From: Cupriavidus pauculus
GTDB lineage: Bacteria > Pseudomonadota > Gammaproteobacteria > Burkholderiales > Burkholderiaceae
Assembly: GCF_003854935.1 (NCBI RefSeq)
Contig: NZ_CP033969.1
Span: 1,922,001 to 1,986,000 of the forward strand
DNA length: 64,000 nucleotides
Direction: 5' to 3'
Shown here: positions 15,405 to 23,006 of the stretch, piece after piece
How positions within the stretch are numbered: position 1 is the first letter of the stretch
How the letters are laid out: each line of letters begins with the position of its first letter
Made by a program: the position numbers and the translations under genes
The notes under the pieces: model-generated
Told to the model about the DNA's origin: nothing
The model's input: only the letters and a program-made list of their open reading frames with translations
Databases searched by the model: none

Positions 15405-15989
15405 ATGTCCCGTGTCTTCGCCTACTGCCGTGTCTCCACGACCGACCAGACCACAGATAACCAAGTCCGAGAGATTGAGGCCGCAGGCTTTGCACTAACG
15501 CCACGCCGCACCGTGACCGAGCACATCTCCGGGTCAGTCACTGCGATGGAGCGCCCCAAGTTCAAGGCTCTCAGTGAGAAGCTGGAGGAGGGGGATGTCC
15601 TGGTGGTGACGAAGCTGGATCGTCTCGGGCGCAATGCAATGGATGTCCGCGCTACCGTGGAGGCCCTCGCTGATGAGGGTGTCCGGGTTCATTGCCTCGC
15701 CCTCGGTGGTGTTGATCTGACCAGTGCAGCAGGACGGATGACAATGCAAGTCCTCGCAGCAGTAGCGGAGTTTGAGCGAGACCTCCTGATTGAGCGGACC
15801 AACGCCGGTATCCGCAGGGCCAAGGCAGACGGCAAGGCGTTCGGCAGACCCTCAGCGTTGAGCCTGGAGCAGCAACAGGAGGTGCGCCAGAAGTTGGCTG
15901 AGGGTGTCCCGGTGGCGCAGCTAGCGCGGGACTTCAAGACGACTCGACAGACCATCATGCGGGTCCGTGAACGGGCTGAGGCTGCGTAA
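15405..15989 (+). CDS. Serine recombinase (resolvase/invertase family)
   Basis: A 194-residue protein with the full resolvase layout. The catalytic Ser is in AYCRVSTTDQTTDNQ near residue 10, and the conserved Arg residues are in TKLDRLGRNAMD and EFERDLLIERTNAGI. The C-terminal helix-turn-helix (VPVAQLARDFKTTRQTIMRV) binds the site. The ATG at 15405 (MSRVFAYC) follows a GAGAG ribosome site and matches the family start; a 36-residue upstream extension is ignored. The repeat cluster directly upstream is its probable target. Confidence 0.88.
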   Translation: MSRVFAYCRVSTTDQTTDNQVREIEAAGFALTPRRTVTEHISGSVTAMERPKFKALSEKLEEGDVLVVTKLDRLGRNAMDVRATVEALADEGVRVHCLALGGVDLTSAAGRMTMQVLAAVAEFERDLLIERTNAGIRRAKADGKAFGRPSALSLEQQQEVRQKLAEGVPVAQLARDFKTTRQTIMRVRERAEAA

Positions 15990-16335
15990 ATTGGGGTCCT
16001 TACAAATCAAGGACTTACGTCGCATGCACACAATAGGAATGAGAGGCAACAGACCAAGGGCCGCAGGAGACCCCGCACAGGCACCAAGAGCCCAACGTCA
16101 GTCACCCTCCGTCCATGCTCAGGGAAGTTCTTGAGAGGCGCTTCCCAGGGCAGCTTTCCTTGTTAGTCAAGCGTTCCCCAGGTCCGAAAGGATGCTGGGG
16201 TTTCGTTTTTCTGGCGTGTCTGCGTCTGAGCCAATCAGTTCCTCGCTCCACCGCAATTCCCACAGCAGTCCATCGTTAGGGCCACCCAAAAGGGTCGGCT
16301 CTGTTTCTGCACAACTGTTACCTCCGGATTGAATC
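15990..16335. other. Gap after the serine recombinase
   Basis: It holds a terminator at 16176-16210 but no convincing gene. A leftward 62-residue frame (16167-16355) crosses the terminator and is not supported. Confidence 0.5.
16176..16210 (+). terminator. Rho-independent terminator
   Basis: The stem CCCCAG and CTGGGG is followed by TTTCGTTTTT. It would end the serine recombinase transcript before the next gene group. Confidence 0.65.
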
Positions 16336-16599
16336 ATGACCAACAAACCAACCACTGCCTATTCACCCCAACTGAGCCGCAAGCCAGGGAGCGAGATGCT
16401 ACGGCTTCGCGTTGAGTCCGAGCTAGTGAGCACCCTCAGGACTCTTCAGGACCGCCCTGAGCTTCGCATTAAGCAGGGCCGCAAGCCTTCCAAGAGCATC
16501 CTCGCACGGCGCGCTATTCAGGTGTACGCGGCACATGTCCGTGGCCTGGAAGGTGAGGACATCACCGCTGAAGTCTTGGCCCTTCACCGCCTCGCCTGA
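16336..16599 (+). CDS. Ribbon-helix-helix-like DNA-binding protein
   Basis: An 87-residue protein. The segment EMLRLRVESELVSTLRTLQD, followed by a basic loop and KSILARRAIQVYAAHV, has the strand-helix-helix pattern of CopG or Arc-like proteins. It is the first gene of a rightward group that includes the ParB-like protein, so it could regulate that group. The assignment rests on the secondary-structure pattern only. Confidence 0.5.
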   Translation: MTNKPTTAYSPQLSRKPGSEMLRLRVESELVSTLRTLQDRPELRIKQGRKPSKSILARRAIQVYAAHVRGLEGEDITAEVLALHRLA

Positions 16600-16623
16600 T
16601 CTTTCACCAACCCAATACAAACC

Positions 16624-16833
16624 ATGACAACACGCGTACATACCGAACAAGCTAAAGCGGGTCAGCGATTCTTTGGCTTGCCCGAATATAACCCTGCCGT
16701 AACTCCCACGGCGACCATCAACGGTGGTGCTTCAGTCCCACTTACTGCCGTCCCTAGTGGAGTCGTTCTTACAACCGCAGCAGCACAGAACGATGTCGTT
16801 CGGATTACGTTCGATCAACTTTACTACGGCTGA
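16624..16833 (+). CDS. Small beta-rich protein of unknown function
   Basis: A 69-residue protein with a glycine- and threonine-rich centre (ATINGGASVPLTAVPSGVVL) and the end VVRITFDQLYYG. The composition is similar to that of small virion or decoration proteins, but I do not recognise a family. It lies 24 bases after the preceding gene and three bases before the next. Confidence 0.45.
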   Translation: MTTRVHTEQAKAGQRFFGLPEYNPAVTPTATINGGASVPLTAVPSGVVLTTAAAQNDVVRITFDQLYYG

Positions 16834-16836
16834 TCC

Positions 16837-17331
16837 ATGCATACCCAAGTTGAATTCGGCGTTAGCGCCAACACGGGCAGTCCCCGCAGTACACCTCGTG
16901 GAGCCACTTTAGCGAAACTCAGGCGGTACATCTCCGAGGGGAATCATCTGCGGGACAGAGAGCAGCCACCCTCACCCGACAATGTGAAATTCCTGGACGA
17001 GATTGCGAGCGAGGTGGGATATGCGCGCGGCTCAAATGTGAGTCGTGCTCTCCGCCGTGAATTCCCGGAGGTGGCTGCGGAGATAAACAAACGCTCCTGG
17101 TTTCCCAATCAGAAGGCACCGAAGAAGGAACGCTTCTTTCGCTACATCGAGGAGGGCCAGCATTTGCGAGACCCCGAAGGTGAGCTTAGCGCGGCCAACC
17201 TGAAGACTCAGTATGAGATTGCGGACGAGGTAGGCACGAATCAGAAAAATACCTCCGAGCTTCTCCGTGAATACTTCCCCGCTATCGCGGCAGTGATGAC
17301 GAATCGGAAGCGATATGACCAGGAAGAGTAA
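16837..17331 (+). CDS. Protein with two tandem 60-residue repeats
   Basis: A 164-residue protein made of two related units. Unit 1 (about residues 28-85) runs from LRRYISEGNHLRDRE through FLDEIASEVGYARGSNVSRA to LRREFPEVAAEI. Unit 2 (about residues 96-153) runs from FFRYIEEGQHLRDPE through YEIADEVGTNQKNTSE to LLREYFPAIAAVM. Each unit could form a small helix-turn-helix, suggesting two DNA-binding modules. Its end overlaps the start of the ParB-like gene by 17 bases, so the two are probably co-translated and may work together. No known family is recognised. Confidence 0.6.
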   Translation: MHTQVEFGVSANTGSPRSTPRGATLAKLRRYISEGNHLRDREQPPSPDNVKFLDEIASEVGYARGSNVSRALRREFPEVAAEINKRSWFPNQKAPKKERFFRYIEEGQHLRDPEGELSAANLKTQYEIADEVGTNQKNTSELLREYFPAIAAVMTNRKRYDQEE

Positions 17332-18175
17332 GCAGACGCCTCCCGCCAACATCCTCGGTCTCACCCACCCCCTCCTCAGTCCCCCCCAGCAAGTCCCCTT
17401 CGGCTTCCTTCAGGTTGACGAGGAGCGATTCCAGATTCGCAACTCTCGGGCATGTAGCTTCACCCAAGCCAGCGCCAAGGATGCCGAACGGCAGCAGCTA
17501 CGCGATGGCCTGGAGGCACTCGTTAAAGCAGACATCACGTTAGACCCCCTCATTGTCTGGACAGATTCCGCTGAGGTGTTGTGGATCATTGATGGTCATC
17601 ATCGCTATGAGGCGTTGACTGCTGATGGTCTCGACACTGAGGCGCTGGTGTGGGTGCAGGAGGCGCATGTCTCCACTGAGGGTGAGGCCCGAGCGTTGGC
17701 CCTGGACATCAACAAGCGGCTCCACCTAAGTCTCCACCCGAAGGAGCTACTTGAGAATCTCTGGATGGCAACCCTGCTTGGTGAAGCCACGGGAAGCGTT
17801 AGGGATCGGGCGAAGCGGTATCAAGTCAGCATCGGCACCGCTAGCAACGTTGCTAAGAAGGCTCCTGAGGTTCTCGCTGAGATGCAACGCAGGGCCACTC
17901 TGCAAGGCATTCACTTTGATACCGAGCACATCCGCAAACACGCGCCGCTCTGGCGTGAGCTAAAGGCGTTCTGGAAGGACTTTGAGAAACCCAAGAGTGA
18001 GGAGATGCAGGAGATGGAACGGAAGCGGATTGCCGAAGCAATGCTTGCAGCCCTCGGGATGGACTTGAAGGCCCAGCCTGAGCTTGTCGCTGAGGTGTTC
18101 GAGGAGGTGACCCGTGAGGTTGCCAATAAGGAGGCTCAGGTGGTTTGGCTGAAGGGGCCTAAGGACGAGTTCTGA
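17315..18175 (+). CDS. ParB-like nuclease/partition protein
   Basis: A 286-residue protein. The N-terminal ParB/sulfiredoxin-like domain shows PLIVWTDSAEVLWIIDGHHR followed by YEAL, where GHHRYEA stands at the place of the GERR nucleotide-binding box of partition ParB. Residues 140-185 carry a helix-turn-helix (VRDRAKRYQVSIGTASNVAK), and the C-terminus is a charged helical region. No ParA-type ATPase is found in the element. A palindrome similar to parS lies 42 bases after the stop. It could be a partition protein, a silencer or a phage-type ParB-fold regulator. Confidence 0.75.
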   Translation: MTRKSKQTPPANILGLTHPLLSPPQQVPFGFLQVDEERFQIRNSRACSFTQASAKDAERQQLRDGLEALVKADITLDPLIVWTDSAEVLWIIDGHHRYEALTADGLDTEALVWVQEAHVSTEGEARALALDINKRLHLSLHPKELLENLWMATLLGEATGSVRDRAKRYQVSIGTASNVAKKAPEVLAEMQRRATLQGIHFDTEHIRKHAPLWRELKAFWKDFEKPKSEEMQEMERKRIAEAMLAALGMDLKAQPELVAEVFEEVTREVANKEAQVVWLKGPKDEF

Positions 18176-18217
18176 GCCCCCAGCGTTCACATACAGGACA
18201 GGCTTTTTGAACGGGAA

Positions 18218-18234
18218 GTGTTCACCGTGAACAC
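18218..18234. promoter_or_regulatory. parS-like palindrome
   Basis: GTGTTCAC-C-GTGAACAC is a perfect 8-bp inverted repeat. Its core is similar to the bacterial parS site (TGTTCCACGTGGAACA) but one base shorter. A GTTCAC half-site lies about 30 bases upstream. The location directly behind the ParB-like gene makes it the obvious candidate target. Confidence 0.55.
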
Positions 18235-18374
18235 CTGGGCCACCCCCTCAGTGCATCCCAAGTCACACCTGTTGCAGACCGCTTAAACGGCCTTTCACCG
18301 CATTTTCCCAGATCAACCCACCCGACTCTAGGCCGCATCCGTGCGAGACCCTGGAGGGGCCTCCTATCGCGTCT

Positions 18375-18569
18375 ATGGACCCAAACGTTTCTATCAAAGA
18401 GAACCCACGCCAAGTCGTGGAGACACTGGCAGCAATGCTGATCCAGTACACCAGCATGCAGCCCATCCCCGTGCATTACCTGCGTGCTTTCAAATCGTCC
18501 GTGACCTCCCGTGAGGCACGAGCCAAAGCCAAAATCTTCCTGTCAGGAGGCAAGCATGCAGCGCGATAA
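18375..18569 (+). CDS. 64-residue protein of unknown function
   Basis: A small frame (MDPNVSIKENPRQVVETLAA, then YTSMQPIPVHYL) overlaps the start of the next gene by 14 bases. It has no clear ribosome site and no recognised family. It is kept because the next two genes are similarly linked and the amino-acid pattern is protein-like. Confidence 0.4.
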   Translation: MDPNVSIKENPRQVVETLAAMLIQYTSMQPIPVHYLRAFKSSVTSREARAKAKIFLSGGKHAAR

Positions 18570-18774
18570 CACGTCCAATCGAGCTACCGGCACACGAGCG
18601 CGCCGCCACGTTCAGGTATTGGCTAAAGAGTTCGATCCGAGGGCGGACATTCATGAGCGACTAGATGCGTTCCTAGGTGAGCCCACGAAGGAGGGGACGC
18701 TGCAATCCCTCGTTTCTGGCCTCGTTGATTGGGAGCTTCGAGCCCGTCTAACAGAAGTGTTGCCCCCGGCATGA
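18556..18774 (+). CDS. 72-residue basic protein of unknown function
   Basis: The ATG at 18556 has a perfect AGGAGG ribosome site five bases upstream, which decides this start. The protein (RATGTRARRHVQVLAKEFDP, then LQSLVSGLVDWELRARL) has a basic N-terminus and a helical C-terminus. Its stop overlaps the next start (ATGA). Confidence 0.5.
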   Translation: MQRDNTSNRATGTRARRHVQVLAKEFDPRADIHERLDAFLGEPTKEGTLQSLVSGLVDWELRARLTEVLPPA

Positions 18775-19076
18775 ATGACGACACCGTATGCCGGGTCAAG
18801 GACGTGACCTCCACCATTGCCACGCTGCTCCGGCTTGGCTTGGTGCGGAAGCTTGAGGATGGCTCCTACGAGACCACTGGCCCGCATCCTCACACCCCCG
18901 TTGAGGTTTCCCCTCAGGCCACACGTCCGGCCAAACCCGTTGACCCCTACAGCCCCACAGGGCTCCGCCTCCGTGGCTATCGAGTCATGGAGGGCAAGAC
19001 CGCCGATCAAGACCGCGTTGAGATTGGCGGAGGTTTCTACCGAATCACAGCAGCCCGAGAAAACGGGCTCATTTAA
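18771..19076 (+). CDS. 101-residue protein, possibly a winged-helix domain
   Basis: It starts within the previous stop codon (ATGA). The N-terminus (VKDVTSTIATLLRLGLVRKL, then EDGSYETTG) looks like the recognition helix and wing of a small winged-helix protein. The C-terminus (GFYRITAARENGLI) is compact. Function unknown; it is coupled to its upstream gene and 18 bases before the 313-residue gene. Confidence 0.45.
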   Translation: MNDDTVCRVKDVTSTIATLLRLGLVRKLEDGSYETTGPHPHTPVEVSPQATRPAKPVDPYSPTGLRLRGYRVMEGKTADQDRVEIGGGFYRITAARENGLI

Positions 19077-19094
19077 TTCTGACAAGGACTAACA

Positions 19095-20036
19095 ATGACC
19101 GATTTCTATCAAGTCTCTTCCGCTGATGAGAGCACCACCCCCATCACCATCCCTACAGCACCGCCGCCTGCTCACCAGAATGCGAGCACTAAGGTTGTCG
19201 GTGGTGTCACCTCGATCAACTTCCGAGGCGATGGTGGGGCCACGACTACCGCCACTCGTGGTGCTGTCTCAGCTAGTGACCTCACGCCCTACAGTGACGA
19301 TGACTGGCGCTCCACCGCAAAGAACAGCTACGGCAACCCTACCAGCAAGATCACGGCTGACAGCGTAGTCGAAATCGACGGCTTGAATGCCCAAGTGGAA
19401 ATGTTCGTGAAGGCCGGTGTCCTGGTGGAAACTCCGAACGGTTTCGAGTTGGCATCCAGGGCTGCACCTCAGGCGACCAATGGAGACACCGAAGAGGAAA
19501 CCCAGGCTGAACCCGGTGCGATGCCTGCGGAGATTGTTGATGCCGTGAATAGCGCACTGGATGGTATGAACGACTCCACCGTACAGAAGGCTGGCTCCAT
19601 CGGCATTGCTGCTGCTGTTGGAGATATGACCCTTGAGGATGTGTCAGCAGCCGTTGCTCAGGACACCGGCATGGAGCCATCCGAAGCAGCGCAGCGGACT
19701 CAATTCGTTGTCGATGCCTATCAGGCGCAGGCCGATCACTTCATCACTAGCGGTCTGGGCATTCCTGCCGATGACCTCCAGAACTTCTATGACTTCTGCC
19801 GTCAGCCTGAGAACAAGGGGGCCTTGCAGACTGCCGTACAGCAACAGGTGTTTGGCAACAGCATGGGAGGCTTCAAGCCGCTGGTGGAGGCGTACATGAG
19901 CAACGTGGCTCCGAGTGCTAAGGCGCTGGCGTCCCGAGGGTTCGAGACGAAGACCGCCCCGAATGGGGACGAGCTTGTGAAAATCCAAGGCCAGTGGATG
20001 CCGACCAAGGTGGCCGCTAAGGTCGGTCTGATTTGA
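19095..20036 (+). CDS. 313-residue protein of unknown function, last gene of the element
   Basis: Residues 1-80 are Thr/Ser/Pro-rich and probably disordered. A segment at about 100-122 (VEMFVKAGVLVETPNGFELA) is echoed near the C-terminus (SRGFETKTAPNGDELVKIQG). The middle is acidic and helical (ITSGLGIPADDLQNFYDFCR). An AAGGA-type ribosome site precedes the ATG. Size and composition resemble phage scaffold or internal virion proteins, but no family is recognised. It is the largest unexplained gene of the element. Confidence 0.6.
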   Translation: MTDFYQVSSADESTTPITIPTAPPPAHQNASTKVVGGVTSINFRGDGGATTTATRGAVSASDLTPYSDDDWRSTAKNSYGNPTSKITADSVVEIDGLNAQVEMFVKAGVLVETPNGFELASRAAPQATNGDTEEETQAEPGAMPAEIVDAVNSALDGMNDSTVQKAGSIGIAAAVGDMTLEDVSAAVAQDTGMEPSEAAQRTQFVVDAYQAQADHFITSGLGIPADDLQNFYDFCRQPENKGALQTAVQQQVFGNSMGGFKPLVEAYMSNVAPSAKALASRGFETKTAPNGDELVKIQGQWMPTKVAAKVGLI

Positions 20037-20051
20037 TCTAGAAGGCTGGCC

Positions 20052-20091
20052 TGGGGTGGGGTAAGATGCTGGGGTAATTCAACCCACCCCA
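20052..20091 (+). terminator. Hairpin after the last gene of the element
   Basis: TGGGGTGGGGT (20052-20062) pairs with ACCCACCCCA (20082-20091) with one bulge. No T run follows, so termination is only probable. The hairpin sits between the last gene and the right direct repeat. Confidence 0.4.
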
Positions 20092-20145
20092 CGAAACCCC
20101 TCTAGGCCAGTGCTGGCTTTGCGGGCAGGGAGTTTGGTTCCGGTG

Positions 20146-20161
20146 CCTGTCGGCGGGACCA
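20146..20161. repeat. Right attachment-site candidate
   Basis: An exact copy of the 16-bp sequence at 12657-12672. It lies 109 bases after the last gene of the element. The repeat reads like the last 16 bases of a tRNA (CCTGT, CGGCGGG, A, CCA), but no tRNA body flanks either copy here. Confidence 0.6.
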
Positions 20162-20502
20162 TCATTGCGGCTGTCGTGGGTCTTTGAGATTTTCCTCCTC
20201 TGGCATAATCCCGCCCCTCCCACCGTCCGCAGGGACACGTTGACCCATGCCGCGCTCCGCGGTTTTCGATTTTCTTCTCCAGCTGCCTCTATTCGACCCG
20301 ATCGCCGGCCAGTCCTGCCGCATCCCGTCCATAGCGAAAAATCGATTTTCACCCCTGTTTGATCTCCGTTCTATGTGCGTTGCGTTGACCGTTTTCACTC
20401 GGAAGAAAACGGCGTAACGTCCGGCCCGCAGGCGTTGGGCCTCGCGTTGTTGGCGATGGCCTATCGGGAAGGTTCGGTCACGCTGGGAACGGAGGCAGAA
20501 CA
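20162..20502. other. vgrG upstream region
   Basis: No supported gene. Leftward frames of up to 155 residues overlap the vgrG start and lack a recognisable domain. The region should contain the vgrG promoter, though no strong boxes stand out; a GGAGG ribosome site lies about 10 bases before the vgrG ATG. Confidence 0.4.
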
Positions 20503-22983
20503 ATGGCTGGTGCGGGGAATGAACTGCAGGCAACGGGGAGCGGGCTGCTCGCAGCCGTGACGGGACGTCAGGCCTATCACCTGGAGGTGCTTGGCGCGCG
20601 CAGTGCCACTGGCCTCTCCGTGGTGTCATTCACGGCCACCGAGCGCCTTGGGGAGCCCTACAGCGTGAAGGTCCGGTTGACCCATCCGATGGATCTGGAC
20701 CGGATGGAGTACTTGCGCCGGGACGCCACCTTCACGATCGATGCTGGCGACGGCGCCACGACTCGCCAGTTTTCGGGCTGCATCTTCCGCTTTTCCAAGA
20801 CCGGGCAGACCCGCGATTTCTGCGCCTACGAGATGGAGGTGCGGCCCAAGGTGGCGTTGCTGACGCTGACCCAGGCAAGCCGCGTCTACCAGAAGAAGAC
20901 CGCGCCGCAGATCATCGAAGCCATCCTGCGCCAGCACGGCCTGGAAGGCCACCAGTTCTCCTTCAAGACTCGCCGCGAGTATCCGGAGCATGCGTTCCGG
21001 CTCCAGTACCAGATGTCCGACTGGGACTACATCCGGCTGCTGATGGAACAGGAGGGGATGTACAGCTACTTCCTGCCCGGCCGGCATGGGACGGTCTTTG
21101 GCGATGTCTTTCAGATCGCCGACGACATCGATCACTATATCTACGAGCCGGAATTGCTGGCGCCTTACCGGGAGACGGCGGGTCTGGAGTCGGGTGTCGA
21201 GACCGTGGCCGCCATCCAGACGCATGTGCAGACCGTGCCCGAATCGTTTCGCACGGCCGACTACAACCCGGCGGATTCGTACGAGCGCAAGGAAGGGGAA
21301 GCCAATGTCGCCCGCAAGGAAAAGGGCAATTACGGGCAGTCCTACGTCTACGGTACACATCACCTGGACCCGGCCGGGGCGAAATGGGAAGCGCAACTTC
21401 GCCATGAAGCGGCGCTTGCGGGGCAACTGGTCTACGAAGGCGAGAGCAACATCCTCGGTCTGCGTCCGGCACGCATTCTGCGCATGGATCTCGCACTGCC
21501 GGACGCGCCCAACGGGCAGGTGGTTACCGAAGTCACGCATACCGGCGGGCGCGATCGGGCCTACCGAAACACCTACAAGGCGATTCACTCGGACCGCCGC
21601 TTCCGCCTGCCGATCGACGAGAGCAAGTGGCCCCGTATCGCGGGCACGCTGAGCGGGCGCGTGACGTCGCCCGGCGACTACAAATATGCCTATCTGACGC
21701 AGCAAGGCTTGTACGTCGTGCGCCTGGACCTCGATTACGACGAATGGTCCAAGGGTAGTGAGAGCGTGCCCATGCGCCTGGCTAAACCGTTCGCCGGGGC
21801 GGGGCAGACAGGCATGCATTTCCCGTTGATCGACGGCACGGAAGTCGGGATTGCATTCCGGGACGGTGATCCCAACAAGCCATACATCGCCCATGCGCAT
21901 CACCACAGCCAGCATGAAGACCTGATCACGAACCAGGATCGGTGGCTGTCGCGCAATGTCATCCGCACGCAAGCGAATAACAAGCTGCGCTTCGAGGATT
22001 GGGAGGGCCAGGAAAGTGTCAAGCTGTCCACCGAGTACGGCGGCAAGACGCAGCTCAATATGGGCTACCTGGTCGACAGGGAGAGAAAGAAGCGCGGTGA
22101 TGGCTTTGAGTTGCGGACGTCGGGGTGGGGAGCCTTGCGAGGTGGCAAGGGAATCTTCATTTCGGCGGACGATCAGCCGACCGCAAATGGCCAGCAGCTC
22201 GACATGGAGTCTGCCCAGGGGCTTCTCCAGCAAGCACTGCAGCAGACCGAAGCCTTGGCGGCCGCAGCCAAAGCGGCCGAGGCAGTGGCCGCTGACTACG
22301 ACCGTCAGAAGACGCTGCTCAATGAATCCCTGGCGCAATTGAAGAAGGCGGGCATCCTGATCAGCGCGCCCGCAGGCGTGGCGCTGGCTTCGAGAGCCGA
22401 TATCCAGTGTTCAGCCGCGCAGAATCTTATTGCCACAGCGGGCGGCCACGCGGATTTCAGCATCGCAAGACGCTTTACGCTGGCCGCGGGGGAATTGGTC
22501 TCTGTCTTCGCCCACAAGCTGGGCATCAAGTTATTCGCTGCGCGGGGCCGGGTAGAGATTCAGGCCCAGAGCGATGAAATGCGACTTCTCGCGGACAAGC
22601 ACGTGACGATCAGCAGCGCAAATGGTCGCGTCGTCATCGAGGCCAAGGACGAGTTGCTGCTCAAGTGTGGCGGCTCCTACTTGCGAATGTCGTCCACGGG
22701 GATCGAAGACGGGACGCGTGGCGACCGGACCATCAAGTCGGCAGCGTTCAGCCGTCAGGGACCCAGTTCGCTCGCGCAATCGATGAACACCTGGCAGCAC
22801 GCGACATTCAACGACGCCTATGTCCTTCGGAATCCATCGACAGGGGAACCACTCTCCGACTCGGTCATTGAAATGGTCCGAGGCGACGGCACGAGACTCA
22901 AGATGCAAACGGACGCGTCCGGCAAGACGCCAATCCAGAAGAGCCTCTTCGTGGAACCCGTACAGATTCGTCCGCTTGACTGA
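20503..22983 (+). CDS. vgrG: Type VI secretion spike protein VgrG with DUF2345 and C-terminal extension
   Basis: An 826-residue protein. The first 400 residues are the gp27-like hub (for example EQEGMYSYFLPGRHGT and SYVYGTHHLDPAGAKWEAQ). The gp5-like OB fold follows (PFAGAGQTGMHFPLIDGTEV, then GDPNKPYIAHAHHHSQHEDL), then a DUF2345 region with an Ala-rich helix (about residues 560-620) and beta repeats. The last 55 residues (NDAYVLRNPSTGEPLSDSVI) look like a transthyretin-type effector-loading extension. It forms the trimeric needle tip that carries the effector encoded 23 bases downstream. No structural T6SS genes are in the window, so it relies on a machine encoded elsewhere. Confidence 0.93.
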   Translation: MAGAGNELQATGSGLLAAVTGRQAYHLEVLGARSATGLSVVSFTATERLGEPYSVKVRLTHPMDLDRMEYLRRDATFTIDAGDGATTRQFSGCIFRFSKTGQTRDFCAYEMEVRPKVALLTLTQASRVYQKKTAPQIIEAILRQHGLEGHQFSFKTRREYPEHAFRLQYQMSDWDYIRLLMEQEGMYSYFLPGRHGTVFGDVFQIADDIDHYIYEPELLAPYRETAGLESGVETVAAIQTHVQTVPESFRTADYNPADSYERKEGEANVARKEKGNYGQSYVYGTHHLDPAGAKWEAQLRHEAALAGQLVYEGESNILGLRPARILRMDLALPDAPNGQVVTEVTHTGGRDRAYRNTYKAIHSDRRFRLPIDESKWPRIAGTLSGRVTSPGDYKYAYLTQQGLYVVRLDLDYDEWSKGSESVPMRLAKPFAGAGQTGMHFPLIDGTEVGIAFRDGDPNKPYIAHAHHHSQHEDLITNQDRWLSRNVIRTQANNKLRFEDWEGQESVKLSTEYGGKTQLNMGYLVDRERKKRGDGFELRTSGWGALRGGKGIFISADDQPTANGQQLDMESAQGLLQQALQQTEALAAAAKAAEAVAADYDRQKTLLNESLAQLKKAGILISAPAGVALASRADIQCSAAQNLIATAGGHADFSIARRFTLAAGELVSVFAHKLGIKLFAARGRVEIQAQSDEMRLLADKHVTISSANGRVVIEAKDELLLKCGGSYLRMSSTGIEDGTRGDRTIKSAAFSRQGPSSLAQSMNTWQHATFNDAYVLRNPSTGEPLSDSVIEMVRGDGTRLKMQTDASGKTPIQKSLFVEPVQIRPLD

Positions 22984-23006
22984 TTTCTTTATCCGTTGCG
23001 AAGACC

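Larger units (their letters stand above)
12657..20161. mobile_element. 7.5-kb integrated element bounded by a 16-bp direct repeat
   Basis: The element runs between identical 16-base sequences at 12657-12672 and 20146-20161. Inside, a tyrosine integrase begins 109 bases from the left repeat. It is followed by a zinc-finger protein, a reverse-strand nuclease-like gene, a serine recombinase, a ribbon-helix-helix-like protein, a ParB-like protein and several small unknown genes. The coding sequence is visibly less GC-rich than the host genes at 38-64 kb. No replication, capsid or transfer gene is recognisable, so it may be a satellite, a genomic island or a decayed phage. The right end stops 340 bases before vgrG. 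Confidence 0.65.

Noticed and set aside
16167-16355. Leftward 62-residue frame after the serine recombinase
   Set aside because: It crosses a terminator and the start of the next gene and has no ribosome site or recognisable domain.
20085-20161. A tRNA gene ending at the right direct repeat
   Set aside because: The last 16 bases resemble a tRNA 3' end, but the preceding bases do not form a T-loop, an anticodon arm or a matching 5' acceptor strand.
20038-20629. Leftward frames crossing the right repeat and the vgrG start
   Set aside because: Arg-, Gly- and Pro-rich translations without a domain, overlapping the vgrG coding region; treated as shadows and leader sequence.
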